Positions 21,717-32,918 of a stretch of 43,567 nucleotides of DNA are shown one piece after another. The notes under the pieces were generated by a model. It did no database searches. It had not been told where the DNA came from and saw only the letters and a list, made by a program, of their open reading frames with translations. The translations under genes were made by a program, and so were the position numbers. The stretch lies in assembly GCA_015852425.1 (NCBI GenBank), contig JAAAIG010000174.1, positions 10,360-53,926 on the forward strand, read 5' to 3'. Source of the stretch: Gryganskiella cystojenkinii. Lineage: Eukaryota > Mortierellomycota > Mortierellomycetes > Mortierellales > Mortierellaceae. The number at the start of each line of letters is the position of its first letter. Within the stretch, counting starts at the first letter, position 1.

Positions 21717-24700
21717 ATGCATCCCGAAGACAGGGATGAGGTAGGTTTTCGCCAAATGGTTATTTTCGCCTAGCACATATGTGTCATCGGTCTGGACTCG
21801 AAGATGCATATTTCTTGACAACGGTCAAATTGATCATTCATTCATTCATTCATTCAACTTTGACCTTTTGATAGTCTTCAATCATTGACCTGGCTGTTGT
21901 AAACAGTCAAGGTCGTCAGCAACAACGACAAACCACGGCCTCGCCTACATCCCCTCTCGCCACCTCGCCCAACCTCTTTAGCGGCGGGAACCCCTTGGAA
22001 GCTGCTGGTGTGAACAACAACAACAGCAACAACTTTGCAGCTGGCAACTCTTCTTCCTCGGCGCCACGCAAAGTCGCCAACAACAGACATTCTAAACTAC
22101 CTGCAGAGAAGAAGGACTGCCCCCGTCATGCTGAAGGTCACCCACTGAACAAGTTCACGACCAGGGACCTGGGCAACAATCGGGTCGTCTCTCTTTTCTT
22201 CGGGTCTGATATCCTTCTTTTTGACAGCATCTTGACTTACAGGCTCGGTAACCCGGACAAACGCGTCGAGGACGCGATTGATACTTTTGGTAAAGTCAGT
22301 CAAGATGAAACTTAGTCCTTGTTGGTCGTGATGCCGTTTGCTGTCTGTCTATCTGCTTCTTTTTGTTCGAATTGATATCATCACAACAAACCTCCCTTCT
22401 CCACGGTTCAATCTCACTTGCACTAATCCCCTTTTGTATTTTTTGTTCTGTCGTACTAACAGAGGAACACCAGGGGGCGGATGCGATGGCCAACATCATC
22501 TATGAGACCCAAGCGTTCGACATGATCTTCAAGTATCCAATCCCTGAACATGCTCGTCCCAAAATCCCCGATGAACCCCCTGTCATCGGACTCACCCCTG
22601 GCACACTCGATATCGAGATCAGCTCTACGAGCAGTGCAGCCCTGGCCCGTAAAGAGGCCAAGCTGGCAGAGGAACAACAACGTTTGCCAGAAGAAGAAAA
22701 AAAGGCTTCTCAACAACAGGAGGGCAATCTGCTCGAAGCATTGGAACAGGGCAGCATTGAGAGGAAGGATCTCGAGGCTTCGTACAAGGATCCCAAAGTC
22801 GAAAAGGAAGACAGACTTCAGAGGTATCGTCTTCGTTTCAAGAAGGCTTTGTTGAAGGAAGGGTTAGTCCTGGAGGAGGAACCGAGCATCGATGGTGACG
22901 AGATGTTCTTGAAGGTCTATACGCCCTTCTGGAGACTTTGTATTGAAGCTCAACGTCTGAGATACAAGGTCGAGCTCACGGTAAGAGGAAAGGGAGCAAG
23001 AAAAAAAAAATGTTTTGCTTGTCTAGAAGCTCTTATTTTTTTTTGTTCGCTCGCCACATTGTTCAAATTTTTCTAGTTTCTAATTTTATCCTCTTCATTT
23101 CCGGGGGACAAACGACCTTTTTTTTTAGCACATCGAGACCAATAAGGAGAAAGAAGCTGCAGACAGAGCCGCGGCCAAAGCAGAATCCCAGGGGTTCCTT
23201 AACCGCTACCTCTGGCGGTTCTTGCAAAGAGCTGATAATGTGTCCTTACCCTTGCGTCCCGAATCTTTGCTCTTCAAGGCCTCGAAATTGCGTCAGTATG
23301 CTTTGGCGGAGAAGTCCCGCAAGTGGAGCGATATTGTCCGCCATGGAGGTGGTATCAAACCCGATGGCTCTGGTGTAGGATCTCAAATGGGATCCGATGG
23401 CAAGGATGGCTTCTTTGGCACGGGCCGTCGTGGTAATATGGTAAGAAACAGAAAAACAACCGCTAAGCCCTGGAGAAAAACCTTTTCTTGAAAAAAGTTG
23501 GGCTGTAGATCCGTTGGCCAGGGCTCTCTTTTGTGCCAGACAATGCAATCGGCTAGGAAATGAAAAAGACATGCAGCTAATGGTTACACCGTCAATTTTT
23601 TTAAATCTCACACAGACAGAGAGTGTCATCATCTACAGCAAGTTCAGGACAAAGAAGGGCGACCGACATGCACTCAAATCCGTCATGGACAAGAAAGCGT
23701 ACTCATCCATGTTCACCCTTCATGAGGGATCATACAAATCCAAGGTCCAGCCGGTCCCGAACCGACGCACACTCTTGTACCACAGCTGGGTTCAATCCCG
23801 CAGGAGTCAACCCCTGGAAGAGATTCGATTCTACTATGGCGAGAAGATTGCGTTGTATTTCGCCTGGATCGGTCATTATACACAATGGCTCATCCCGGCC
23901 GCGATCGTTGGCTTGGTTTTCTTGATCTTTGGTCTGATCAATTATTACGTCTTTGACGGCGATGGTCTCTCGAAAACGAGCGACGGTTTACCTTCGACTT
24001 TTGGTGATGTCTTTGATAACGCCTTGACATTACCCTTCTCCTTGTTCATGTCGATCTGGGCAGCGTTATTTGTCGAGTTTTGGAAACGCAAGAGCAACAT
24101 CCTCGCGTACGAATGGAACACATTGGATTTCGAACGTCGAGAGCGCGCCAGACCGGAATTCAAGCCGACGGGAACCCGCGTGTCGCCCGTGACAGGAAAG
24201 ATTGAGTTGTACTATCCTCGGTATCGACAGATTCTCTCGGTCGTGACAAGTATCTTTGTGGTGTTGATCTCGATCGGGATTGTCATCGTGTCTGTCGGTT
24301 CACTTATGTTTTTCGGAGTCTGGCTTCGGCAGGAGAAACCCGGTATTACTACTTACGAGAGAACAGCAATCACTGCTGTCCTCAACTTGGTAGTTATTAT
24401 GTGCCTTGGAACCGTGTATTCCCGTTTGGCAAAGTTCATGACCGACAGTGAGAACCATCGTCGAATGACTCAGTATCAAGGTAAAAAAAGCAAAAAAAGA
24501 CAGAAAAGTGAGTCTCATCGAACTGGAATATCTAACATGATTTCTTCACTGTCCTGCCTCTTCTTAGATGCTCTGATCATCAAGCGATTTTTATTCGACT
24601 TCGTCAACTTCTACTCGGCCCTCGTGTACATTGGTTACTTTAAGGACAACCTCGGAAGTACCTTGAAACTCTACAAGGACCAGACGGCTCATGACGCTTG

Positions 24701-26041
24701 TGCTGGTCCTTGTATGGAAGAATTGACTATTCAACTGGCGATTGTTTTTGTCGGTAAACAGTTCTTGAACCAGGCCCAGGAGTTGGCCGTGCCTCGGATC
24801 CAGAGCTGGTGGAATCGCAAGAATGAACTTGCAGAGAAAGCCAACTTGATTGGCAAGTACAAGGACAAGAAACCCGACTTGCGCAAACCTCCACAGTGGG
24901 TCAAGGATGACATCTTGCCGGATTGTGAGCCTCAGATGTTTGAAGAGTACCGTGAACTGGTAATTCAGTTTGGATTCTGTACGTTGTTCGTGGTCGCATT
25001 CCCGATTGCGCCTATCTTTGCATTGTTGAACAATGCGCTCGAGATCCGTGTGGATGCCTACAAGATGTTGACACAGCATCGTCGCCCAATCGCCCAGGCT
25101 GCTCAAGATATCGGTATGCGAAAGCATCATTATTTTCCTCTGCCTCCTTTTCCAGATGTTTACACTGTTGACTAACCAAACACAACTGTGATTTTTACGG
25201 CACTTTTTGAACGTTATAGGGAGCTGGGAGCACATTTTGACATTATTAACTCATATTTCGGTCTTCACAAATGCCTGCCTCATCGCTTTCCGCTCAAAAT
25301 GGATGGAGACTCACGTCTTCAAGACCGTTCCTTGGTACAAGGACAATCCCGTCGGAGATGACGGGGTCAACTTCACTTTGCTGGCGATTCATCTTCTTTT
25401 CATTTTTATTTATGAGGTAAAAAAAAAACCAGTCAACCCTCCTCTCCCACCTAATTTTTTTTTAGATCGCTTTCTAAGTCCTCTGATGACTTCCTCTACT
25501 TACTTCTCCTTCTCTTTTACCATTTACTTTTTATTAGCACGTTGTGTTCCTCCTCAAGGTTGTCATTGCTCATTTGGTCCGCGATGTCCCTCAGACAGTG
25601 AAACTGGCGATCGAGCGCGAGAATTATTATACCCGTTTGGCGCTCGATGATGAGGAACCAGCCATGGACGAGGTTCTTGATGATCTGGATGACGACACCG
25701 ACGAGAGTGATGATGAGGACGATTTCCGGAAACATTTCTTTAACAACGTCAACAACACGAATATGGATGATATCTATACCAATTACGACCATGACCCTTC
25801 GGACGAGAAGGACCATGTTATCGCAGATGACATGGATGAAGAAGAGGACGAGGCTGAGCTGGAGGCGTTGATCAAGGCCGGTGGGTGCGGTTGTGCTGCT
25901 CATGGAGATGGATTGGTTGGTACGGCCAAGGGTGGATTCGAAGGTACCTGGATGAACCGTTTCCGACCCGAAGCCCAAGCAGCGTTGCGAAGACGTCAGC
26001 AGAGACGCAAGAAGAAGCAGCCCGTGAACGAAAAGGCATAA
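21717..26041 (+). CDS. Anoctamin (TMEM16) family calcium-activated channel/scramblase
   Basis: Eight exons: 21717-21740, 21875-22289, 22463-22980, 23129-23440, 23616-24480, 24568-25113, 25220-25416 and 25538-26041, about 1126 aa. The cytosolic N-terminus (to ~residue 485) resembles the animal anoctamin dimerisation region and ends EIRFYYGEKIALYFAWIGHY, close to animal ANO proteins. The membrane region follows. Residues matching the known TMEM16 calcium site are present: N779 and E783 (FLNQAQELAVP), E838 and E841 (EEYRELVIQF), E870 and D874 (LEIRVDAYK). Family members move chloride or scramble phospholipids when calcium rises. It could act at the plasma membrane or ER contact sites. The tail after the last TM is very acidic (about residues 995-1060). 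Exon 2 (21875-22289) is the least certain part and may hide a further intron. An (ATTC) microsatellite sits in intron 1. Confidence 0.9.
21836..21856. repeat. (ATTC)5 microsatellite in anoctamin intron 1
   Basis: Five perfect ATTC units inside the first intron, 18 bases before its acceptor. Confidence 0.9.
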
Positions 26042-26313
26042 AGCGGCCGGGATATCAGGATTGAACAAGCAATTATATATAATACAAGTTTTACATATTT
26101 TAGTCATATTTAAGCTGGTCGAACAAAAATACCATAATAATAGCATGCATATTCTCATCCAAAGACCCAACGAGGACCAGCAGTGCATTCGGGTTTAACG
26201 ACCATGTGTTACAGGGTTGTTCGTGTGTAAAAGATGCTTTTAATGCAGAGGACAAAGTTTTGCGTTGTACATAATACTGTAAATGAATAAAACTGATTTG
26301 AATGCTGTTAAGA

Positions 26314-28762
26314 TTACTTGACTTCTTCCTTCTCATTTGCCAAGACATGCTCAAGAGAAGCCACGCTGCTTCCCAAAGACGATCCAGCAGCACCGAGAGT
26401 GCTACTGCTATCATTACTTCGGCCCACGATTTCAGGACCGTCGACAATCTCCTCCTTCTCACCGGAATGCACAGGAGTGGGCATGGCACTCTCCTCCAGA
26501 CCCAAAGGGAGAGAACCTCCTTCCTCAGGGAATTGGCAGGGATCCCGGTTGGCGGCAAAGAGGATCACGGCAATGATGCCGACGCCACCCATGACACCAT
26601 ATGCATAAAACGCAGCACTGTAACCCTTCATCAAAGCGATGTCGCCACCGGTTGCGGGAGTCTTGGCACCAGCAATGATATTCGCGATGGCCAAGCCAAT
26701 AGGAGCACCGAGCTGGATTCCGACGTTGTAGATAGCACCGACGACACCTTGATCCTCATCGGCCGCGTCTGCAACTGCGTTGACCTGACAACACATCCAG
26801 GTAGGTGAAAGACCCATGCAGTTGATGATAAAAGCGGGGAAAGCCCAGTGCCAATAGGTTGAACCAGGTGTGATCTGTGCAAACAGGATCGAGGACGTGA
26901 TCACAAAGCACAGTCCAACCATCATGATGATCTTGGTCCTCGTCACGGCAAACAACCTGGTGACGGAGTAGAGACCGACGACAAGACCGGCGCCGTGGAC
27001 GATATAACAGCAGGCCGTGATCAACGCATTAAAATGCATGACATTCTGGAACGTGAGCGAAGAATAAAAGATCATGGTGTTGTAGGTCGCGGTGAGACAA
27101 ATAATGATCAAGATCGAAGACGAGAAGCGACGGGATCGCCAAATGTGAAAGGGCATGATCGGGTACGCAATCTTGGATTCCAAAACGATAAAACCGATGA
27201 GAAAGGCGATACCGACAAAGAATGGGGCTAAGGTCGTGGCGGATCCCCAACCAGAAGTTGTGGACTCTGTCAGGTAGTAGATGATGGCAATGATACCGAT
27301 GGTGAAACAAGCTGCACCACCGTAATCGATTCGGAGGTCCACGGGCTTTGAGCCGGGGGTTTGTTGCTTCTTGGGCTGGTAATCAGGGATGACGATGAAG
27401 CCAAAGATGGAGAGGAGGGCCGAGAGGATTGCGGTCAAGTAAAAGATCCATTGCCAACCGATCGTTGCATCGAAGACGCCACCAAGGAGGACGCCAACGG
27501 TTTGACTGCCAGGAAAAGAAGGGAGGTCAGTGCACCGTACTTTCTTTGGGTACTGTGTCGTGTAAAAAGAAAAACAAGAGACATAAAATCTTAAGCTTAC
27601 CCGATGATGGCTGCACCACTAAAAACGGACAGGGCAAACGTGCGTTCGGGTCCCTGACGGTAACTCGTCGTCAACAAAGCGAGAGCAGAAGGACTGCGGG
27701 AAAGAAGGTGCGAAAGCAAATATTTCGGAGTTGTTCTTTGTTAGTCTCAATTTCTTCGGTAGGGCATGTCCCATGAAACCACAACTAGGGAGCGTCTCTT
27801 TGACTTACATCGTGAACCCTGCTCCAGCACCCTCGAGGGCACGGGCGACCGACATAAAAATAGGATTTCGGGCAAACCCACAAACCAAGGCCCAAATTGC
27901 GAACCAAGATGTGCCCAACAAGAAGATACGTTTGTGACCAAACAGATCGCCCTAATCCGTTTGAAAGCAGGGGCAAAGGAGACAGAGCAATGAAGAAAAA
28001 AAAACGTGACAAAGTGGTCAATTTGTGATGGTTTTCATTGCCTTCGAGCAGTAACATGTTCAAGCCGAAAAGGACAGAAGAAAACGAGAAAAGAAAAAGA
28101 TACAGAGAGCGCTGCATGAGAGACAGAGAAAAATAAAGGAAAGCGAACTTACCATGCGACCGCCAATGAGCAAAAACGCTGCATACGTGAGCGCGTAGGC
28201 CGACACACACCTATTAATGGAAGGGATGTTGTTTTTTTTATGGGGTCAGGGACAAAGGAGTAAGAAAGAAAGGGAGAGGAGTGAGCACAGAGAGGAATAC
28301 CGGTCCGTTAGTCTTCATGCCTCATTTTAGATGATGACCACTATTCAAGGGGGAGGAGAGAGGATGGAAAGAGAGGACATCGGAGGAAGAGGAGTCCACC
28401 CATCCAAAGATTGCATGGGAGTATTGATCATGGCCTTCGCAATTATAAAAAAACCCGCTTGTTTCTTACCACTGAAGTTGATTTGTATGGTATCCGACAT
28501 CTCGAAGGATGGAAGGTAAAGCAATGGTGATGGAAGCAACGTTGATGATATCGAGCATAGCCGCCATCGAGATCAAGAAGAGCAAGACCCCTTTGGCCCC
28601 GCGCAGTCGTTTATACCATGGTAATTGGGATTTCTTGTCCTCGATAGCGGCGGAGTCATCTCGACTTGGGATCTGTTCCAGAGGATGCAGAGAAACCACT
28701 GTGGAGGCTTGATCTTGAGCCGTGGCCTGGGAGGATGGGATTACAGGTGCTGGTTCCGACAT
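26314..28762 (-). CDS. Major facilitator superfamily exporter, DHA2-like (14-TM) type
   Basis: Five minus-strand exons join in frame: 28470-28762, 28153-28210, 27809-27951, 27601-27693 and 26314-27505, giving 592 aa. After a ~45-residue cytosolic leader the first helix reads GVLLFLISMAAMLDIINVAS. MFS motif A appears as GGRM-GDLFGHKRIFLLG in the loop after helix 2. GAGAGFTMIPSALALL matches motif C of antiporters in helix 5. The many hydrophobic segments in the long last exon fit 14 helices. Such proteins are proton-coupled exporters of drugs or metabolites at the plasma or vacuolar membrane; the substrate cannot be inferred. The C-tail (about 70 residues) is Ser/Glu-rich and probably cytosolic. 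It is convergent with the anoctamin gene (272 bases between stops). Confidence 0.92.
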
Positions 28763-29933
28763 TTTGAGTTTTTATGGTTATGGCTGCGAGTGTTTTTTCT
28801 AGGAGGTAGGGGGGTATCCTATTGCGCAGACTAAAGACGCGTCGGAAATTTTCTATGAAGAGTGATGGCGGGATGATTGTATGTACTGAGTGGATGGTCG
28901 ACGAGTGGAGATGAGAAGGAGAGCAAAAAGAGTGTGAAATTAAAAAAGAACTGAAGGCGGAGAAAGAAAGAGAAGGAGCTTGAAAAATGGATTGAAAGAA
29001 AATTAGAAGAGGGGGGACAAACCCCTACTTTTATACTTTTTTTCCACTCGTTTTCTTTATATTTTTGTCAAGACCGAAAATCCAAGGATGGTGCTATTTT
29101 GCGTTAGGGGCAAAAACATACAAAAAAGAGAGCGGGCTGACCGATCATTGCAAGAAGACGAGCTATGCTCGGTATCGGGGATTCGAACGAGCAGAAACGG
29201 AGGAAGTTTGCTTGCTCACACTGCGCAATGGTCACCACTTTTTTATATTTTTTTTATTTTTTTATCACCTTGACATAGTCTATTTGAAATCAATTCGCCA
29301 CATTCACGGATCGACGGACAAAGAAAAAAAAATAGAAATAAAAAAAAGTGAACTGGAGTGAAGCAGAAAAATAGACCCCTCGGGAAAACAACACCATCCT
29401 CTTTGCTTCAACCACAGTTGGAGGTCCCTTTCCTTCCTTCCCCCTGTCTTTGAGTAGGAGAGAGCAGAGGGGAGAGGATGGGGAAGGTCCCCAGGATCAA
29501 TTCAACCGCCGCTTTGATTTTTTTGCTCTCTCAATTGCCGCGTTTGCCCCCAGGCAGAGTGCATGGTTGGACAGCAGAAGGAGGCACAACCAAACGCGCC
29601 CAATTAAGGTTGGACATGCCTGCACACTATGGGATTCATAAAAAAAAGCCAAAGAAAAAATTTGCGCCCAGCTCGGTATGCTTTTTTCTTCTTTTTCATC
29701 GAAGAGTGGGAATGCGCAAAACCTATGACGATGGTTGCTTCTGATTATAAAGAAAGTGGGCAAGGCCAGTAAGGTACGGAGCGGCGTCTTTTCGCTTGCT
29801 CGCTTCGTTTCCCCATGAGTAGCTTGTTGGAGTCCAGGAATGTCGGATGAATGCACCGAAGGTTATTAAGCAAAGATCGAGCAAAGATCATATCAGTTTT
29901 ATGAGGAATGAGTCTACTCTATTTTTCTTCTCT
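28763..29933. other. Upstream region of the MFS gene and 3' flank of the hydrolase gene
   Basis: About 1.17 kb without a supportable gene. The MFS-proximal part is purine-rich on the plus strand, so the minus-strand leader is pyrimidine-rich, as elsewhere in this window. Several A/T tracts occur around 29236-29345. The open frames at 29065-29361 and 29497-29856 lack coding character. Confidence 0.5.
29028..29035 (-). promoter_or_regulatory. TATA-like element of the MFS gene
   Basis: On the minus strand this reads TATAAAAG, a close match to the consensus, about 265 bases upstream of the MFS ATG. Confidence 0.45.
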
Positions 29934-31820
29934 TTACAGTCGTGCTTTTAACGATTCGGCCGTTATTGTTGATCCTGTGATTCGTCGGCTTTCCCATAGG
30001 CGATCCAGGAACGCGGAGATGAGGATTGCTGATTTCAAAGACAATAAGAGGAGAGGACAGGGGAATTGAGTCAAGGATATACGAGAGGGAGATCAGCGGT
30101 GTATCCTATTTGGTCCCCTTGGGCAGAACTTGAGAAAAAAATAAATCGAAGTGCACAGAAGCAGGGGAAGTTCCCCTCTTTTTTTAGTTACTTACCAGCC
30201 TCCTCGGGTTTCTCGAGACTGACCAAGTGTCCGGCACCCTTGATGATATCTAGGGATCCAAAACGACATTGTTCACGTTTCATGTTGACCAGGTCCCATG
30301 AACTACCATTCAAAATAGGGTTTGATTTAGCATATTAGTGATGGCTTGCATTGAAGGAACTAGAGGAATAGGAGAAGGGGTCGAAGAGGAAAGAATCCAG
30401 AAAACCGTATCTCCTTTTTCTTCGTGAAACTCACTTGATCTCGGACGTTTCACCGGAAATGATGTGAACAGGGATATGAAGATCCTTAAGACGATGATAG
30501 GTATCAAACAGCGCAGTGCCCTTGTTCGCAAACGTGATTGCTTCCTGGAACTTGGGTCCCTTGAGGGTCAGGAAAGAAGATCCGTCCGCCCTCACGCCAT
30601 CGATCATGCCATGTTCCTGAAGGCAACAAAGTTAATTAGATCGTTAGTCTGAGCTTAGTTCCTTCATCAAACATATGCGCTGCATAGAACTTAGTAATAT
30701 TTTTTTTTCCGGTTCTATTCGTGGTTTCGTTCCCTAACGTACTAGATAGATCTCCAAAGATTCAGGATGGAAGGTTCGAAAGAATTTTTTCGAAAGTAAT
30801 GAATCTCTGGCATCGATTCTAAGAGACGTTGAAAAAATTGGTGGTCATTAGTCATGCAGTCGAATTCGGATCTCCATGTCCCAAGACGGTTGTTCCGGGG
30901 TCAAGTTGACCCGCTTTACCTATCCTTCCACGTATCGCGTCGTTTCAAAGTGGCTTGACCTAGGGGATTCTCTGCCAAAGGTGCGTTGTTGTAGAAACCC
31001 CTTGGGAACATGGTTGGGTCGATCGCAATAATGGCGGAGAATGTTCCTGGGCGAAGGTACTCGGCTAGAATGCTTCAGATCGCAATGAAAGAGTGAGGAA
31101 GAGCTTCTCAAAAAAGAAAGAAAAATCATAAAAAACTAGCCCATTGAAGCTTGGTCCAAGAAACAACTTACAAGGCACTTGCTCCAACACTGAACATCGC
31201 TCACCAAAAGAATGAATGAATGCGAAAGTTTGTTAGTTGATAGTTTCAGTCGTTTGAGAGTGTTGTTAAGAGACTCGCCCAAAGGGTCGATGTAGTACTC
31301 ATTACCTGTGACCAACTCCGATCGTATTCCTAAGACCGAACGTGTCGATAAACTGAAGGATATCGCGAGCATACCAATACCAGTCGACTGTTATGCATCG
31401 ATCAGATCGCATAGTGGAAAGGAGTAGGGTCATTAATGGGGCCAATTGGGGAATACAGATGGGACAAGTTGACATGTTGGCATAGTATGAACATCGAGCT
31501 GGGTTATCCGAAGTGGGCTTACATTGATCTTCCAAAACGGCTTTGTTAAGCAGCGCACTGTCCCCCATATTGCGACAATCAAACGCGTACATGTCGCTTT
31601 CGCTCCAAGGATAGGTCAATCTGGCCATGACCGGTTCCCAAATCTCCTTGTGGAATCCATTGGCGTGGGCAAAGAGCAAAGGTGGGGTAGTGGGCTTGTT
31701 CAGTTGAGCGGAAGAAATGCGTTTGTAGGTTTTGCATGCCAATGAAAAGTTTTCAGAGGAGGCAGGAATGGTGTGGCGAACGACATTGAATCGCGAGTGG
31801 AATGTGGCTAATGGGTTCAT
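29934..31820 (-). CDS. Alpha/beta hydrolase with possible peroxisomal C-terminal signal
   Basis: Eight minus-strand exons join in frame: 31523-31820, 31306-31387, 31172-31189, 30920-31072, 30743-30818, 30435-30616, 30196-30302 and 29934-30028, giving 336 aa. The oxyanion-side motif is LLFAHANGFHKEIWEP. The nucleophile elbow GHSVG places the catalytic Ser at 127, split across two introns. The likely acid is in ISGETSE (near residue 265), and the His is in GAGHLVSLEKPEEA (H295). RPGTFSAIIAIDPTMFP and FFRTFHPESLEIY are typical of fungal hydrolases of this type. The last three residues, Ala-Arg-Leu, fit the PTS1 pattern, so a peroxisomal ester or lipid hydrolase (compare yeast Lpx1) is plausible but unproven. 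The third exon is only 18 bases. The acceptor at 31073-31074 is the weakest join. Confidence 0.87.
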
Positions 31821-32918
31821 AATGTCCGAACGTCAGAAATGTCAGGGAGGCCAAAGTGAACGGAATGGAGAGGAATGAGAGAAGGTATTGAAGAAAAATG
31901 GCGAGCGTCTGTATCTTATGGGAAAGCCTGAGAAACAACACTTTTTCGATTTGTCGTCACTTTGAAGGCGAATTGTTCATTTTTACAACTCTCTAGGCTC
32001 GGTGTTGACCATGATAGGGTCAAAACGTTTGTTGTGTAGTCGCGTAGTTCGGCTTCTGCTAGTTATTGTAACCATCCACCCTTTTCCCACCTTGTGGAGG
32101 CGAGGAGGAAGAGATCTGATCTGAACCGTTAGAAGTAGCAAATCGTTTTGCAGCATTGATCAAAAGCTTAAGGGTCAATATCCCAGGCTCGACCCAGCAC
32201 TCTGCGAGTCCATGACTGCTAAAGGCATGGGTTACAGGCAGAGAGGGCTGGTCGAGCCTAACATATTCCCAAGGCATATGCGAGCGAACCAAAAGAAGCT
32301 TGGCCCTTTGACCCTCTGCACGTAACAGGTTCGGACGAGTGCCTGAAAAGGCTCATTTGGTCCACCCAAACAAGGTTCTGAGAGAGTTGACAGGGCCAAC
32401 GACAACTCTGTTCTTCGAGCTCGTGTGCTGGTTGGTCCAATTTTTTTTAACAGTTGTTTGTTTGGTGCTGCACAAAAACCACCTAAGCAAGAAGTTTGAT
32501 TTGTTTCTTTGTTGTCCTTTGGACCGAGCTGCAGTACGTTGGTGTTTTGTTATGGAGAAAGATAAGTGAAGAAAGCAAAGGTCAAATGGCCAGAACAAAA
32601 CTTGGTCGAGCACGCTCTTGGTACTTACCGAGGACCCTCTGCCTCTTCTCTCGATTTTTCTTGTTTTCCCTCTCTTTCGTCTGGACCCCCACACTCCCCA
32701 GCTTCACCCTCCCAGCTCACCTTCTCCTCCTTTACTTCGCCACTCTCCCTTCACCGCATCTTTCTGCACACTTTTCTCTCTTTCTCCTTCAACACCCTCT
32801 TTTTCTTTTGAATTCGAACGGCCATCATCTCTCACTCTCTTTCAGTTCCACTTTGAACATCTCGGGTTTCACTCGAGGAGGCGACTTCCCTCATCTCTCT
32901 CTCTAGCATTCAGCAACA
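31821..32918. promoter_or_regulatory. Intergenic region between divergent hydrolase and kinase genes
   Basis: About 1.1 kb holding both promoters. The kinase side (about 32640-32910) is strongly CT-rich and probably a long 5' leader. The hydrolase side contains a small hairpin, TTGACC (32005-32010) with GGTCAA (32018-32023), and the larger inverted repeat at 32185-32259. No convincing gene was found. Confidence 0.5.
32185..32259. repeat. Perfect 10-bp inverted repeat with 55-base spacer
   Basis: AGGCTCGACC at 32185-32194 is the exact reverse complement of GGTCGAGCCT at 32250-32259. Pairing extends inward by CAGC/GCT with one bulged base. A smaller CCATG/CATGG pair lies in the loop. It could be a small folded RNA, a protein site pair, or a remnant of a short inverted-repeat element. 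Confidence 0.6.

Noticed and set aside
29165..29190. tRNA-like word GATTCGAAC (reverse of a T-loop)
   Set aside because: The stems around it do not pair and no acceptor, D or anticodon arm could be laid out.
32059..32292. 77-aa open frame on the minus strand
   Set aside because: Composition is protein-like, but there is no domain, splice support or flanking exon; it overlaps the inverted repeat.
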